Of a stretch of DNA of 36,856 nucleotides, positions 8,243-17,701 are shown in pieces. Location of the stretch: positions 1 to 36,856 of the forward strand of contig JAUWXE010000003.1 of assembly GCA_030616535.1 (NCBI GenBank), in the 5' to 3' direction. Both the position numbers and the translations under genes were made by a program. Each line of letters opens with the position of its first letter. Within the stretch, counting starts at the first letter, position 1. The notes beneath the pieces were generated by a model. It was not told where the DNA came from. It did not search any database and was given only the letters and a program-made list of their open reading frames with translations. The stretch is from Candidatus Aerophobota bacterium. Its GTDB lineage: Bacteria > Aerophobota > Aerophobia > Aerophobales > AE-B3A.

Positions 8243-9520
8243 ATGTTGCATAAGTCTATTGGTGTCCAAGCAATAGGGATATTCATAATATCTCTGCTTA
8301 TTTGCTCCAGCGCAAGTGCTGTGAAAATTACCGTTTGGGATCAATACACCGCACCTGATATGTCACCTGCTGTGGACAAGTTGAATGCTCTTTTCGAAAA
8401 AGCAAATCCTGATATTCAAATTGAGAGAGTGGCGATGAGCGGAGAAGATATGAGGAAAGTTCTTAAGACCGCTTTGTTGGCAGGAGAAAAGCTGGATGTT
8501 GTTTACACTGAGGTTGGTCCGGGTCATATGGGTTTGCTTGCGCGAGCTGGTCTGTTGATTGATTTGACAGAGGTGTATGAGCGATATGGATGGACTGAAC
8601 GGGTGTATGAATTTCCAAGAACCATAGCGACATTTGATGGAAAAATTTGGGGAATTGGAAATGAATTAGAGTATTTAACAACCTACTACAACAAAGATGT
8701 ATTCCAGGAACTAGGACTTGAGATACCCAATAGTTATGAAGAATTGATCTGGATTTGTGAAAAGCTCAAATCTAAGGGATATATTCCATTTGGTTTCGCA
8801 AGTAAAGACTATTGGACTTCTGTGCATCCCTTTGCCGTTTTTGTAAACCTTCTGATTCCTAAAGATGAGTTGGATGAAATTCTCCTCGAAAAGGACAAAT
8901 GGGATCATCCTGGTTTGGCTCGAGCACTCGAGATATGGTCTATCGAGTTTCCGCAAAAGGGATACTTTTCAAAAGACTTTCAAGCCTTAGGTTACAACGA
9001 CGGAAATATGCTTTTTTATACTGAAAAAGCACCTATGCGTCTTACTGGAACATGGCTACTTGGAGATATCATGGAAAATGTGAAAACTTTCGAACCCAGT
9101 AGTTTCTTATTCCCCCAAATCAAAAAAGATATACCGGTTCGAGTCCCTATGGTGTGTGGTTCTGGCTACTGTGTTCCAAAAGCAACTCTGTATCCTGAAG
9201 AATGTTTCAAATATCTAGATTTCTTACTGTCCGACGAAGCTGGTAAAATATGGATAGAAGAAGCCAAACTTGTTCCACCTTTTCCTGTGAGCCTTGAAGG
9301 TCTTGAATTAGCTCCTTTACAAAAGGACGTAATACGGTCACTTTTCGAAATTGATGGTGGTCACTTTATTGATATTTACAGTACAGCAAGATGGTGGAAC
9401 GAACTCTGTTCCTTGATGCAGGGAATTTATGCTGGCAAAGAAACAGTAGACGGAACTATTAACAAGCTGAATAGGATATGGAAAGAAGAACGAGAAAAAG
9501 GACTTTTGAGATCTAGATAA
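8243..9520 (+). CDS. ABC transporter extracellular solute-binding protein, family 1 (CUT1 sugar type)
   Basis: N-terminal signal peptide; 'VKITVWDQYTAPDMSPAVDKLNALFEKANPDIQIERV', 'YNKDVFQELGLEIPNSYEELIWICEKLKSKGYIPFGFAS'; followed by MalF/MalG-like permeases. Confidence 0.9.
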   Translation: MLHKSIGVQAIGIFIISLLICSSASAVKITVWDQYTAPDMSPAVDKLNALFEKANPDIQIERVAMSGEDMRKVLKTALLAGEKLDVVYTEVGPGHMGLLARAGLLIDLTEVYERYGWTERVYEFPRTIATFDGKIWGIGNELEYLTTYYNKDVFQELGLEIPNSYEELIWICEKLKSKGYIPFGFASKDYWTSVHPFAVFVNLLIPKDELDEILLEKDKWDHPGLARALEIWSIEFPQKGYFSKDFQALGYNDGNMLFYTEKAPMRLTGTWLLGDIMENVKTFEPSSFLFPQIKKDIPVRVPMVCGSGYCVPKATLYPEECFKYLDFLLSDEAGKIWIEEAKLVPPFPVSLEGLELAPLQKDVIRSLFEIDGGHFIDIYSTARWWNELCSLMQGIYAGKETVDGTINKLNRIWKEEREKGLLRSR

Positions 9521-9545
9521 AGTAAAGCGGTGTGATTTGACTGAC

Positions 9546-9598
9546 CCCATTAAGCTTCTCCTGCTATGCCTAAATCGAAAGAGGAGGAGCTTAATGGG
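9546..9598 (+). other. Intercistronic stem-loop between binding-protein and permease genes
   Basis: CCCATTAAGCTTCTCCT (9546-9562) pairs with AGGAGGAGCTTAATGGG (9582-9598): 17 bp with a single G.U; 19-nt loop. Confidence 0.85.
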
Positions 9599-9653
9599 CA
9601 GAAAATGAAAGACTTATAAGTAACTTCTATGAGAAGCAGGAGGAGAAGGTGAA

Positions 9654-10532
9654 ATGAGGAGATTAAAATTACTGGCAAGGCAAAGTGGGATTTACTGTTT
9701 TATAATACCTGCCTTGGCTCTGTATGTAGTGTTTATTTTTTATCCTATGATTCATACATTATTGCTAAGTTTTCACGAGTGGAATGGTGCCACAATAACA
9801 AAGAAATACGTGGGTTTTGCTAACTACGTAAAGCTTATCTACGATGATATATTTTTAATTTCCTTAATGCACAACGTAATTTGGTTAATGTTAAGTCTTG
9901 CTCTACCAGTTAGCCTTGGTTTGCTATTAGCATTGTTGTTGAGCGAGAAAACAAAAGGGAGGGAGCTTTTGACAATTATTTACTATCTTCCCGCTATGAT
10001 TTCTCTTGTTGCTGTAGGGATAATATGGAGCCTAATTTATCACCCACAGTGTGGCATTTTGAATGGAGTACTTAGATTGATTGGACTAGATTTTCTTACT
10101 CGTCCGTGGCTCGGTCAAACCCCTTGGGTTTTGCTAGCCCTGATAGCTGCTGGAGCATGGACCTACTTTGGATTCTGTACTCTACTTTTCCTTGCTGGAT
10201 TACAAAATATTGATCCTCAGTTGTACGATGCGGCTAAAGTCGATGGAGCTGGTAGATTACAGCAATTCTTGCACATTACAGTCCCTCTACTGAGGAACGT
10301 AACTACATTAGTTGTTATATGGACTACTATAGGTTCATTTAAAGTCTTTGACATTGTGTGGGCGATGACTCGGGGAGGTCCGCATCACTCCACAGAAGTC
10401 GTTACCAGTTGGTTATATAAGCAAGCATTTGAAGCATCACGAGTAGGCTATGGAGCTGCTATATCAATATGCTTACTTGCCATTATTCTCATTTTAACAC
10501 TTGCATATTTATCTTATGCTGAGAGGGAGTAA
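9654..10532 (+). CDS. ABC sugar transporter permease (MalF/UgpA-like)
   Basis: Multi-TM; EAA-like loop 'DAAKVDGAGRLQQFLHITVPLLRN'. Confidence 0.9.
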   Translation: MRRLKLLARQSGIYCFIIPALALYVVFIFYPMIHTLLLSFHEWNGATITKKYVGFANYVKLIYDDIFLISLMHNVIWLMLSLALPVSLGLLLALLLSEKTKGRELLTIIYYLPAMISLVAVGIIWSLIYHPQCGILNGVLRLIGLDFLTRPWLGQTPWVLLALIAAGAWTYFGFCTLLFLAGLQNIDPQLYDAAKVDGAGRLQQFLHITVPLLRNVTTLVVIWTTIGSFKVFDIVWAMTRGGPHHSTEVVTSWLYKQAFEASRVGYGAAISICLLAIILILTLAYLSYAERE

Positions 10533-10533
10533 A

Positions 10534-11382
10534 TTGAAAAATAAGCTATCTTACAAGTCATCAGAAAAGCTAGTAGCTGTGGCTAAATACGGTTTTTTAG
10601 CGTTCGTCACCTTGTTGGCACTGGCTCCCGTCGTTTGGGTTTGGATCGGTGCATTCAAGAGTCATCTTCAAATATATTTAAACCCATTTGGATTTCCAGA
10701 GACTTTTAATTATAGGAACCTCATAAACGCTTGGACAATAGGAAGATTTTCAGTGTATTTTAAAAATAGTGTAATCATGACACTAGCAACGGTGGTTATA
10801 GTCGTATTATTATCTTCCTTGGCAGGATTTGCTTTTGGCATGTTTAATTTTCGGGGAAATAAACCAATCTTTTATTTTATGCTAATTGGCCTCCTGATGC
10901 CTCCACAAGCATTTATTATCGGTCTTTATTACCTACTGAAAGATATTGGTCTTCTTAATACATACTGGGCCTTTATTCTTCCTAGTGCTGGTGCAAATGT
11001 GTGTTTTGGAACATTTATGATGCGAGCTTATTTTAAGAGTTTACCTAGAGAGCTACTAGATTCAGCATATCTGGACGGATGTTCAAAGCTTCAATCATTT
11101 ATTTACATAATGGCTCCGTTAGCGAAACCAGCAATGATAGCTCTTTTTATCTTCCAAACTGTATGGAATTGGAAAGATTTTTTTCTTGCCTTTATGCTTA
11201 TCCACAAGGAGTCGTTGAGGCCAATTACTGTGGGCCTGATCTTCTTTAAAGGGCGATATACATCAGACTTTGGTTTGATATTATCAGGAGTCACCATCGC
11301 TACTTTTCCTTTAATAGTTGTCTATTTGGTCATGCATAAACGCTTTGTTAAAGGGGTAATCGAAGGAGCTCTTAAAGGCTAA
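10534..11382 (+). CDS. ABC sugar transporter permease (MalG/UgpE-like)
   Basis: Multi-TM; EAA-like loop 'LLDSAYLDGCSKLQSFIYIMAPLAKPA'; TTG start overlaps or abuts the TAA of the preceding gene (alternative ATG 10516). Confidence 0.88.
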   Translation: MKNKLSYKSSEKLVAVAKYGFLAFVTLLALAPVVWVWIGAFKSHLQIYLNPFGFPETFNYRNLINAWTIGRFSVYFKNSVIMTLATVVIVVLLSSLAGFAFGMFNFRGNKPIFYFMLIGLLMPPQAFIIGLYYLLKDIGLLNTYWAFILPSAGANVCFGTFMMRAYFKSLPRELLDSAYLDGCSKLQSFIYIMAPLAKPAMIALFIFQTVWNWKDFFLAFMLIHKESLRPITVGLIFFKGRYTSDFGLILSGVTIATFPLIVVYLVMHKRFVKGVIEGALKG

Positions 11383-11596
11383 AAACTAATAACGGAATGG
11401 CGGATAGCTTTCGATGAATCTTCTACAATATCTATGTAAGTATTTTATAAGATAAGAGTCCTAACGAGATTTAATGTGAAAAAGAGACAAGGTTCTATGA
11501 CAAAAAGTGGGGTTCCACAGAGGTATTTTTTCGCTTCTATGTTAGTAAATTTCATTTTTTATATTTTACAAAATTTGGAATAGGAGGACTGTAGTT

Positions 11597-13150
11597 GTGT
11601 ACTTTCTGGGATTAGATGTGGGAACTTCTGTGGTCAAAGGTGCAATTTTTACCGAGAAAGGTCAGCCGGTAGCGTTAAACCGATTAGAATACCAATTAAA
11701 TTACCCTCATCCAGGATGGATTGAAATTGATCCCGATCTTGTTTGGGATAAAGTTAAAAAGCTGATTTCAGAGTTAGTCGGGAGCAGCAATGTTAAACCT
11801 GCGGAAATTGTAAGTATTTGTCCTTCTGTTCTGGGAGAAGCTATTGTTCCCATAAACAAGAAGGGAAAACCTCTCTATAACTTCATAGAAGGATGGGATG
11901 GAAGGGGAAACTACTACGAAGAAGAAATATCGTTTCTGGAAGAAAAGATTGGGAGATATAAAATCTACGACATATCTGGCGTTACTTTATCTTCACTGGC
12001 TTCTATCCATAAAATACTCTGGTTAATAAAGCATAAACCAGAAATCTACGAGAAAACTTTCAAATTTCTTTTTATGGAAGACTTCATTATTGCTAAACTG
12101 ATCGGTGAATATTTTGTAAACTATTCTTTGGCTTGCCGTTCTATGCTTTTTGACAGGGTAGAGAAAAAATGGTCGGAAGAAATTCTTGGGGAAGCCGCTC
12201 TTAGTCCAGACCTTTTTTCATTACCTGTACCCTCAGGAACAATAGTTGGATCAGTGGCGGAGTTTGTTGCCAGCGAGCTTGGATTGAGCGAGAAAACCAA
12301 AGTGGTCACAGGAGGCCATGATCAATGTTGTGCTGCTTTAGGAGTAGGGATAATTTCAGAAGGTCCGGCTTTTAACGGGATGGGGACGGTGGAGGTAATA
12401 GCTGGAGTTACCGAAAGGCCGAGATTAGAGCATCACCTTTCAGATAGTAATATCGCCAATTATTGTCATGTATTAAAAGATAAGTATCTTCTTTTGGGCG
12501 TCAACCCGACTTTTGGCATGGCGTTGAAATGGTTTAAGGATGTATTTGTAAAAGGAAGAAATTCTATTGAGAACAGAGAGGGTAGAGGCATTTACGAGAT
12601 TATCATCGAGGAAGCCGAACAATCTTCACCGGGAGCTAAGGGTTTATTCTTTCTTCCTCATCTTCAGGGAACTTTTTCTGGAAGTTTTCAAGCTCTCAAC
12701 CCAAACTCTAGAGCTGCCTTCATAGGTCTTAGGTCCTTTCATAAGATTGGTGATATGGTGAGGGCTATCCTGGAAGGTGTATGTTTTGAAACTAGAAATC
12801 TCATAATTGAGATGGAGAAAGTCTTAGAAATTACCGATTTGAGAGTGTCTGGTGGACCTACTAATTCAGATTTATGGATGAAGATTAAGGCCGATATTTC
12901 TCAAAAGAAGCTGTTGGTTCCCGAAAAAAGTGAGGCTGGATTGATAGGAACACTAATTTTATCCACTATAGCTACCGGTGTTTATAAGGATACCGAAGAG
13001 GCTATATTGAGTATTTTTAAAGTGAAAAGATCTATAACACCAGAAGAAAAAATTGGGGTATTTTACACTTCTCGGTTTAATATCTTCAAAAAAATATATC
13101 CAACTTTATTTGAAATCTACGAACAGATGGGTTCTCTGAATAATCGATAA
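11597..13150 (+). CDS. FGGY-family carbohydrate kinase (xylulokinase-like)
   Basis: 'YFLGLDVGTSVVKGAIF', 'VTGGHDQCCAALGVGI', 'RVSGGPTNSDLWMKIKADIS'; GTG start with TAGGAGGA SD. Confidence 0.9.
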   Translation: MYFLGLDVGTSVVKGAIFTEKGQPVALNRLEYQLNYPHPGWIEIDPDLVWDKVKKLISELVGSSNVKPAEIVSICPSVLGEAIVPINKKGKPLYNFIEGWDGRGNYYEEEISFLEEKIGRYKIYDISGVTLSSLASIHKILWLIKHKPEIYEKTFKFLFMEDFIIAKLIGEYFVNYSLACRSMLFDRVEKKWSEEILGEAALSPDLFSLPVPSGTIVGSVAEFVASELGLSEKTKVVTGGHDQCCAALGVGIISEGPAFNGMGTVEVIAGVTERPRLEHHLSDSNIANYCHVLKDKYLLLGVNPTFGMALKWFKDVFVKGRNSIENREGRGIYEIIIEEAEQSSPGAKGLFFLPHLQGTFSGSFQALNPNSRAAFIGLRSFHKIGDMVRAILEGVCFETRNLIIEMEKVLEITDLRVSGGPTNSDLWMKIKADISQKKLLVPEKSEAGLIGTLILSTIATGVYKDTEEAILSIFKVKRSITPEEKIGVFYTSRFNIFKKIYPTLFEIYEQMGSLNNR

Positions 13151-13156
13151 GGAGAA

Positions 13157-13174
13157 AATGAGATATATCTCATT
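13157..13174. repeat. 18-bp perfect palindrome in kinase/RLP intergenic spacer
   Basis: AATGAGATATATCTCATT is its own reverse complement. Confidence 0.7.
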
Positions 13175-13228
13175 ATTAACCAAAAATACATGTTCCCATT
13201 GGGGACATTGCAAAGGATGGAGAAAAAA

Positions 13229-14587
13229 ATGGAAGCAACATATGATCCTTTAGTTTTCAACAGTGAGTATGAAAGTGTCCATAAAGAAAAGTTTATTATC
13301 GCTACATATTATGTGGAACACAAAGCGGAAGGTGAGATTTTGGACCATTTGAATGTTATCCAGCCTATGCTGCTACAGGGTTCTACCGGGACCTGGCAAA
13401 AAATTCCTGAAGATACTGCAAAAATAAGAGAACTTTTTACCCCTAAGGTCATCGGATATTATCCTGTTCCCACCGAAAGCGAAAACCATAAGAAGGCGAT
13501 TGTAAATATGGCCTTACATACAGAATCTTTCTCTCACAATTTTCCCATGTTGTTGATAGCTATAGCCGGAAATATTCTTTTCTTTCCTGGAGTAATTAAA
13601 TTGGTGGGTATTCATTTTCCTAAAAGCTTTTGCCAGGAGTTCACCGGACCCAAATTTGGTATCTCTGGCATCCGAAAACTCTTAGGAGTTCCTGAAAGAC
13701 CCTTCGTATTAACCATCATTAAACCCAAAATGGGCATGACACCGCAAGAAACTGCAGAACAGGCATACAAAGCTGCAATCGGGGGATCGGATATGGTTAA
13801 AGATGATGAGATGTGTAGCGAGACCTTTAACTGTTCCTTTAAAGATCGAGTCAGGATGGTTAGCCAGGCATTGAAAAGAGCTTATGAGGAGAACGGGCAA
13901 AAGACTCTCTACTTTGTGAGTATCACTGACAGACCCAGTAAGATGAAGCACAAAGCCAAACTAGCTATAGAAATGGGGGCTGGCGGCCTTCTGGTGGGCT
14001 TTACCGCTGGTTACTCTGTCATTCGAGATCTAGCTAAGGATTCGGATATTAACGTACCCATACTTATGCATCCTACCAGTGTAGCTTCCCAGACTTCAGT
14101 CTTTAGATTCCCTGTTATCTGTAAGCTAGCACGATTGGCCGGTGCTGACTTAGTGCTCAATGCTACCCGCTGGGCTACTTTGCCCTTTGTATCTTTAGAG
14201 GATGGCGTAAGAGCTAATCAAATCCTGCAGGCTCCTATGTATCATATTAATCCATCTCTTTCTGCTCCCAGTGGAGGAATGCACCCTGGTCTGGTTCCTG
14301 AATTAGTGAAAGAATGTGGTCCCGATATTTTTATTCCTGCAGGAGGAGGTATTCACGGTCATCCTAAAGGTACAACCGCTGGAGCAAAAGCTATGCGACA
14401 GGCTATTGAGGCTACTATGAGAGAAATATCACTGGAAGAAGCCTCTAAGGCTCCGGATAACCGAGAGCTGAAAGATGCAGTGGAGAAATTTGGAATCTTT
14501 CATCGTCCCACCACTAGATGGTTTAGAACAGTTTCAGAGTGGGAGAATAAAACTTCTATATTGACAGGTTACGATTACAGTAAGTAA
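13229..14587 (+). CDS. RuBisCO-like protein (form IV type, RuBisCO large-subunit superfamily)
   Basis: 'FVLTIIKPKMGM', 'GGSDMVKDDEMCSETF', 'ILMHPTSVASQ', 'SAPSGGMHPGLVPELV', 'IPAGGGIHGHPKGTTAGAKAMRQAIEA'. Start uncertain: ATG 13229 has GGAG upstream; the ORF runs from 13190. Confidence 0.93.
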   Translation: MEATYDPLVFNSEYESVHKEKFIIATYYVEHKAEGEILDHLNVIQPMLLQGSTGTWQKIPEDTAKIRELFTPKVIGYYPVPTESENHKKAIVNMALHTESFSHNFPMLLIAIAGNILFFPGVIKLVGIHFPKSFCQEFTGPKFGISGIRKLLGVPERPFVLTIIKPKMGMTPQETAEQAYKAAIGGSDMVKDDEMCSETFNCSFKDRVRMVSQALKRAYEENGQKTLYFVSITDRPSKMKHKAKLAIEMGAGGLLVGFTAGYSVIRDLAKDSDINVPILMHPTSVASQTSVFRFPVICKLARLAGADLVLNATRWATLPFVSLEDGVRANQILQAPMYHINPSLSAPSGGMHPGLVPELVKECGPDIFIPAGGGIHGHPKGTTAGAKAMRQAIEATMREISLEEASKAPDNRELKDAVEKFGIFHRPTTRWFRTVSEWENKTSILTGYDYSK

Positions 14588-14619
14588 AAACATAATTTAT
14601 TGCACAAGGAGGGACGAAA

Positions 14620-15603
14620 ATGAGAAAAATTAAGTTCTCGGCTGGTTTAGCAGCATTTGGAAATGGAATCGACCGCTATGTAAACTTGGGATACAAAGAA
14701 AGTGTAACTGTTGAAAAAATGATTGAATTGGCTGGTGCTGTAGAAGACCTGGAGGGTGTTGAACTTGTAGAAAACTGGCATGTTAATAAAAATAATTTAA
14801 ATGCGATCAAAGAATGTTTAGAAAAATATAGGTTTAAAGTATCAATGGTCATTCCAGATCTTTGGGCAACTAAGAAATGGGCTATGGGAAGTCTAAGTGC
14901 AAAGGATGCAAAAACAAGGGAGGAGGCTAAGGAAACTATTATTAATGCTATAGAAATGGCTAAGAGGATTGATTGTGATTTAATCGATGTTTGGTTTGGC
15001 CAGGACGGATGGGATTACTCCTTTGAGGTTGACTATCTCCAATCCTGGCAATTTTTAGTAGAGGGATTGAGGGAAGTTGCTGATTATGACGCCGGTATAA
15101 GAATTGGGATAGAGCATAAAATTAAAGAGCCGCGATGCTTTGCTCATGTAGGCTCCATTGGGAAACTTATGCTCCTTATCAAAGAAGTAGAAAGACCCAA
15201 TATAGGAGTAGTATGTGATTTTGGCCACTGTTTTGAGGGTTATGAGAATCTGGGACAGGTACTGGCTCTAATGAAACATTATGGGGTAAAACTGTTTCAT
15301 ACTCACTTCAATGATAACTATCGTCTATGGGATGACGATCTGATTTCTTGTTCTGTACATACCATTGAATACATTGAAGCTTTCTATTGGTTACAAAAGG
15401 TAGATTACCAGGGTTGGTACTCCCTTGATATTTTCCCCTTCCGTATTGATAGCATCAAAGCTGCTACGGAAAGCATAAAATGGATAAAAGCTCTGGCAGG
15501 AGTGGTAGATAAAGTTGGAGTTGATAAGATTGATGAGGTCATCAAAGATGGCGATGCCTGTGATGCTCAGAAGCTCATTCGAGAGGCAATATTTGGCTTT
15601 TAG
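14620..15603 (+). CDS. Xylose isomerase-like TIM-barrel protein (sugar phosphate isomerase/epimerase superfamily)
   Basis: 'GIRIGIEHKIKEPR', 'IGVVCDFGHCFEGYEN', 'KLFHTHFNDNY', 'GWYSLDIFPFR'; AGGAGGG SD. Confidence 0.85.
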   Translation: MRKIKFSAGLAAFGNGIDRYVNLGYKESVTVEKMIELAGAVEDLEGVELVENWHVNKNNLNAIKECLEKYRFKVSMVIPDLWATKKWAMGSLSAKDAKTREEAKETIINAIEMAKRIDCDLIDVWFGQDGWDYSFEVDYLQSWQFLVEGLREVADYDAGIRIGIEHKIKEPRCFAHVGSIGKLMLLIKEVERPNIGVVCDFGHCFEGYENLGQVLALMKHYGVKLFHTHFNDNYRLWDDDLISCSVHTIEYIEAFYWLQKVDYQGWYSLDIFPFRIDSIKAATESIKWIKALAGVVDKVGVDKIDEVIKDGDACDAQKLIREAIFGF

Positions 15604-15674
15604 ATAAGGTTTTCTACGATATCCTTTACAAAAATGAATTTGAAAGGTTTGCACTACATTTCATAGGAGGCTAC

Positions 15675-16640
15675 ATGGAAAAAAGGCTACCAAGAGAGAA
15701 ATTGATTGAAATGTATAGGAAAATGTTAAGGATTAGACACTTTGAAGATAGAATTTACCGACTCTTCTTAAGCGGGACTATGCCAGGGACTATTCATCTT
15801 TCCCAGGGACAGGAGGCAATAGCAGTAGGAGTATGTGCCAATCTCAGTAAGGATGACATAATTACCGGCACCCATCGATCTCATGGTGAAGCTCTGGCTA
15901 AAGGTGTTTCTATGAAATCATTGATGGCCGAACTCTTTGCTCGGTCTAACGGTTGTTGCAAGGGGAAAGGCGGCTCGATGCATGTGGGTGATATTGATGT
16001 AGGAATGCTTCCGGCTATAGCTATAGTGGGAGGAGGAATTCCTGTGGCTACCGGTATAGCACTGGCCTTTAAGATGAAAAGATTAGATCGGGTAGCCGTT
16101 TCCTTCTTCGGAGACGGAGCTTCCAATGAAGGTGCTTTCCATGAGGCGATCAATATGGGAGCTATTTGGGATCTACCCGTCATCTATGTTTGTGAGAACA
16201 ACCTCTATGGAGCCTCTACTCATGTTAGCAAGGTAATGAAGTTAAAAGATATCGCTAATCGAGCTTTCTCTTACGGGATACCGGGGGTGGTGGTGGACGG
16301 CAATGATGTAGTGGCGGTATATGAGGTAGCAAGGAAGGCTATAGATAGAGCAAGGAAAGGTGAGGGTCCAACGTTAATTGAGTGCAAGACCTACCACATA
16401 GGAGGTCATTCTCGTTCTGATCCCAGGCAATATAGAGATAAGGAAGAAGAAAAGAGGTGGCTGGCCAAGGATCCCATCCCCAGAATGAAAAAGAAATTGA
16501 TTGCGACGAATATTTTGAGCTCAGAAAAATCAGAGAATATAGAGGCCGCAATTGAAAAAGAAATAGACGAGGCTATAAAATTTGCCCAGAGTAGTCCCTC
16601 GCCGAAACCAGAAGATGCTCTAAGGGATGTATTTGCTTAA
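15675..16640 (+). CDS. ThDP-dependent 2-oxoacid/acetoin dehydrogenase E1 component, alpha subunit
   Basis: 'HLSQGQEAIAVGV', 'THRSHGEALAKGV', ThDP motif 'GDGASNEGAFHEAINMGAIWDLPVIYVCENNLYG'. Confidence 0.93.
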   Translation: MEKRLPREKLIEMYRKMLRIRHFEDRIYRLFLSGTMPGTIHLSQGQEAIAVGVCANLSKDDIITGTHRSHGEALAKGVSMKSLMAELFARSNGCCKGKGGSMHVGDIDVGMLPAIAIVGGGIPVATGIALAFKMKRLDRVAVSFFGDGASNEGAFHEAINMGAIWDLPVIYVCENNLYGASTHVSKVMKLKDIANRAFSYGIPGVVVDGNDVVAVYEVARKAIDRARKGEGPTLIECKTYHIGGHSRSDPRQYRDKEEEKRWLAKDPIPRMKKKLIATNILSSEKSENIEAAIEKEIDEAIKFAQSSPSPKPEDALRDVFA

Positions 16641-16656
16641 AGTTAAGGAGAATAAA

Positions 16657-17670
16657 TTGAGAAATTTAACTGTAGCGGAAGCTTTAAGAGAAGCGATAAG
16701 AGAAGAGATGAGGAGGGACGAGTCAGTCTTTTGTATTGGAGAGGATATAGGTATCAAAGGAGGCTGGGGAGGGGCTTTTACCGTTACTCTTGGGTTGTCG
16801 GAAGAATTTGGACACGAAAGGATTCTAGATACCCCCATCTCGGAGCTTGGTATAGCTGGTATAGCTGTAGGGGCAGCTCTTGCTGGAATGAGACCCATAG
16901 CCGATGTAGAATACGGAGATTTTATCTTCTTGGCCATGGATCAGCTCATAAATAATGCAGCTAAACTCCGATATATGTCAGCCGGCAAGTTAAAGGTTCC
17001 TATGGTTATGCGAATTCCCGTAGGAGCTTCAGGCAGAGGAGCCCAACATGCTCAATCCCTAGAGTCTTATTTTGTTCATGTTCCTGGACTCAAAGTTGTC
17101 TGTCCTTCTAATGCCTATGATGCCAAAGGACTTCTAAAAACAGCTATAAGGGACGATAATCCCGTAATGTTCTTTGAACACAAGCTTCTATACGGCGCTA
17201 AAGGAAGAAGGGAAGGTATAGATGCTCGAGGAGAAGTACCGGAAGAAGAGTATTTACTTCCTTTCGGAGTAGCTGAGATAAAAAGAGAGGGAGAGGATGT
17301 AACAGTAGTGGCCACCTTAAGAATGGTTTACGCAGCGTTATCGGCCGCTGAGGAACTGGAAAAAAGGGGGATAAGCGTGGAAGTGATAGATCCTCGAACT
17401 CTCACTCCTTTGGATTTAGAAACGATTTTAAAATCTGTTCATAAAACAAATAGGTTGATTATTGTTCATGAGGATAATTTAACTGGGGGATGGGGAGCAG
17501 AGTTAGCCACTCGGGTAACTAGTGAAGCTTTTGACTGGCTAGATGTTCCTGTAACGCGGATTGCTGCCCCAGATACCCCTGTTCCCTTTGCTCCCATAAT
17601 GGAAAATTATTTTGTCCCGAACAGTGAAGATATAGTTAGAACTGCAGCGAGTGTATTGGGTAAAAGTTAA
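16657..17670 (+). CDS. ThDP-dependent 2-oxoacid/acetoin dehydrogenase E1 component, beta subunit
   Basis: 'VFCIGEDIGIKGGWGGAF', 'DTPISELGIAGIAVGAALAGMRPIADVEYGDFIF', 'GRGAQHAQSLESYFVHVPGLKVVCPS'; TTG start at 16657 after AAGGAG. Confidence 0.92.
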   Translation: MRNLTVAEALREAIREEMRRDESVFCIGEDIGIKGGWGGAFTVTLGLSEEFGHERILDTPISELGIAGIAVGAALAGMRPIADVEYGDFIFLAMDQLINNAAKLRYMSAGKLKVPMVMRIPVGASGRGAQHAQSLESYFVHVPGLKVVCPSNAYDAKGLLKTAIRDDNPVMFFEHKLLYGAKGRREGIDARGEVPEEEYLLPFGVAEIKREGEDVTVVATLRMVYAALSAAEELEKRGISVEVIDPRTLTPLDLETILKSVHKTNRLIIVHEDNLTGGWGAELATRVTSEAFDWLDVPVTRIAAPDTPVPFAPIMENYFVPNSEDIVRTAASVLGKS

Positions 17671-17701
17671 AGATCACAATATAAAATTAAGGAATTGCAA
17701 A

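Noticed and set aside
8126-8344. Minus-strand ORF over leader B
   Set aside because: Shares 'SFFxESxQKEKLIFRHxSFWK' with the ORF antisense to leader A, but this is explained by the duplicated noncoding hairpin element; no SD or independent support.
15881-16183. Minus-strand ORF inside E1 alpha (and similar shadow ORFs at 16620-16937, 22599-22850, 26241-26873, 31760-32044)
   Set aside because: Shadow ORFs antisense to strongly supported coding genes.
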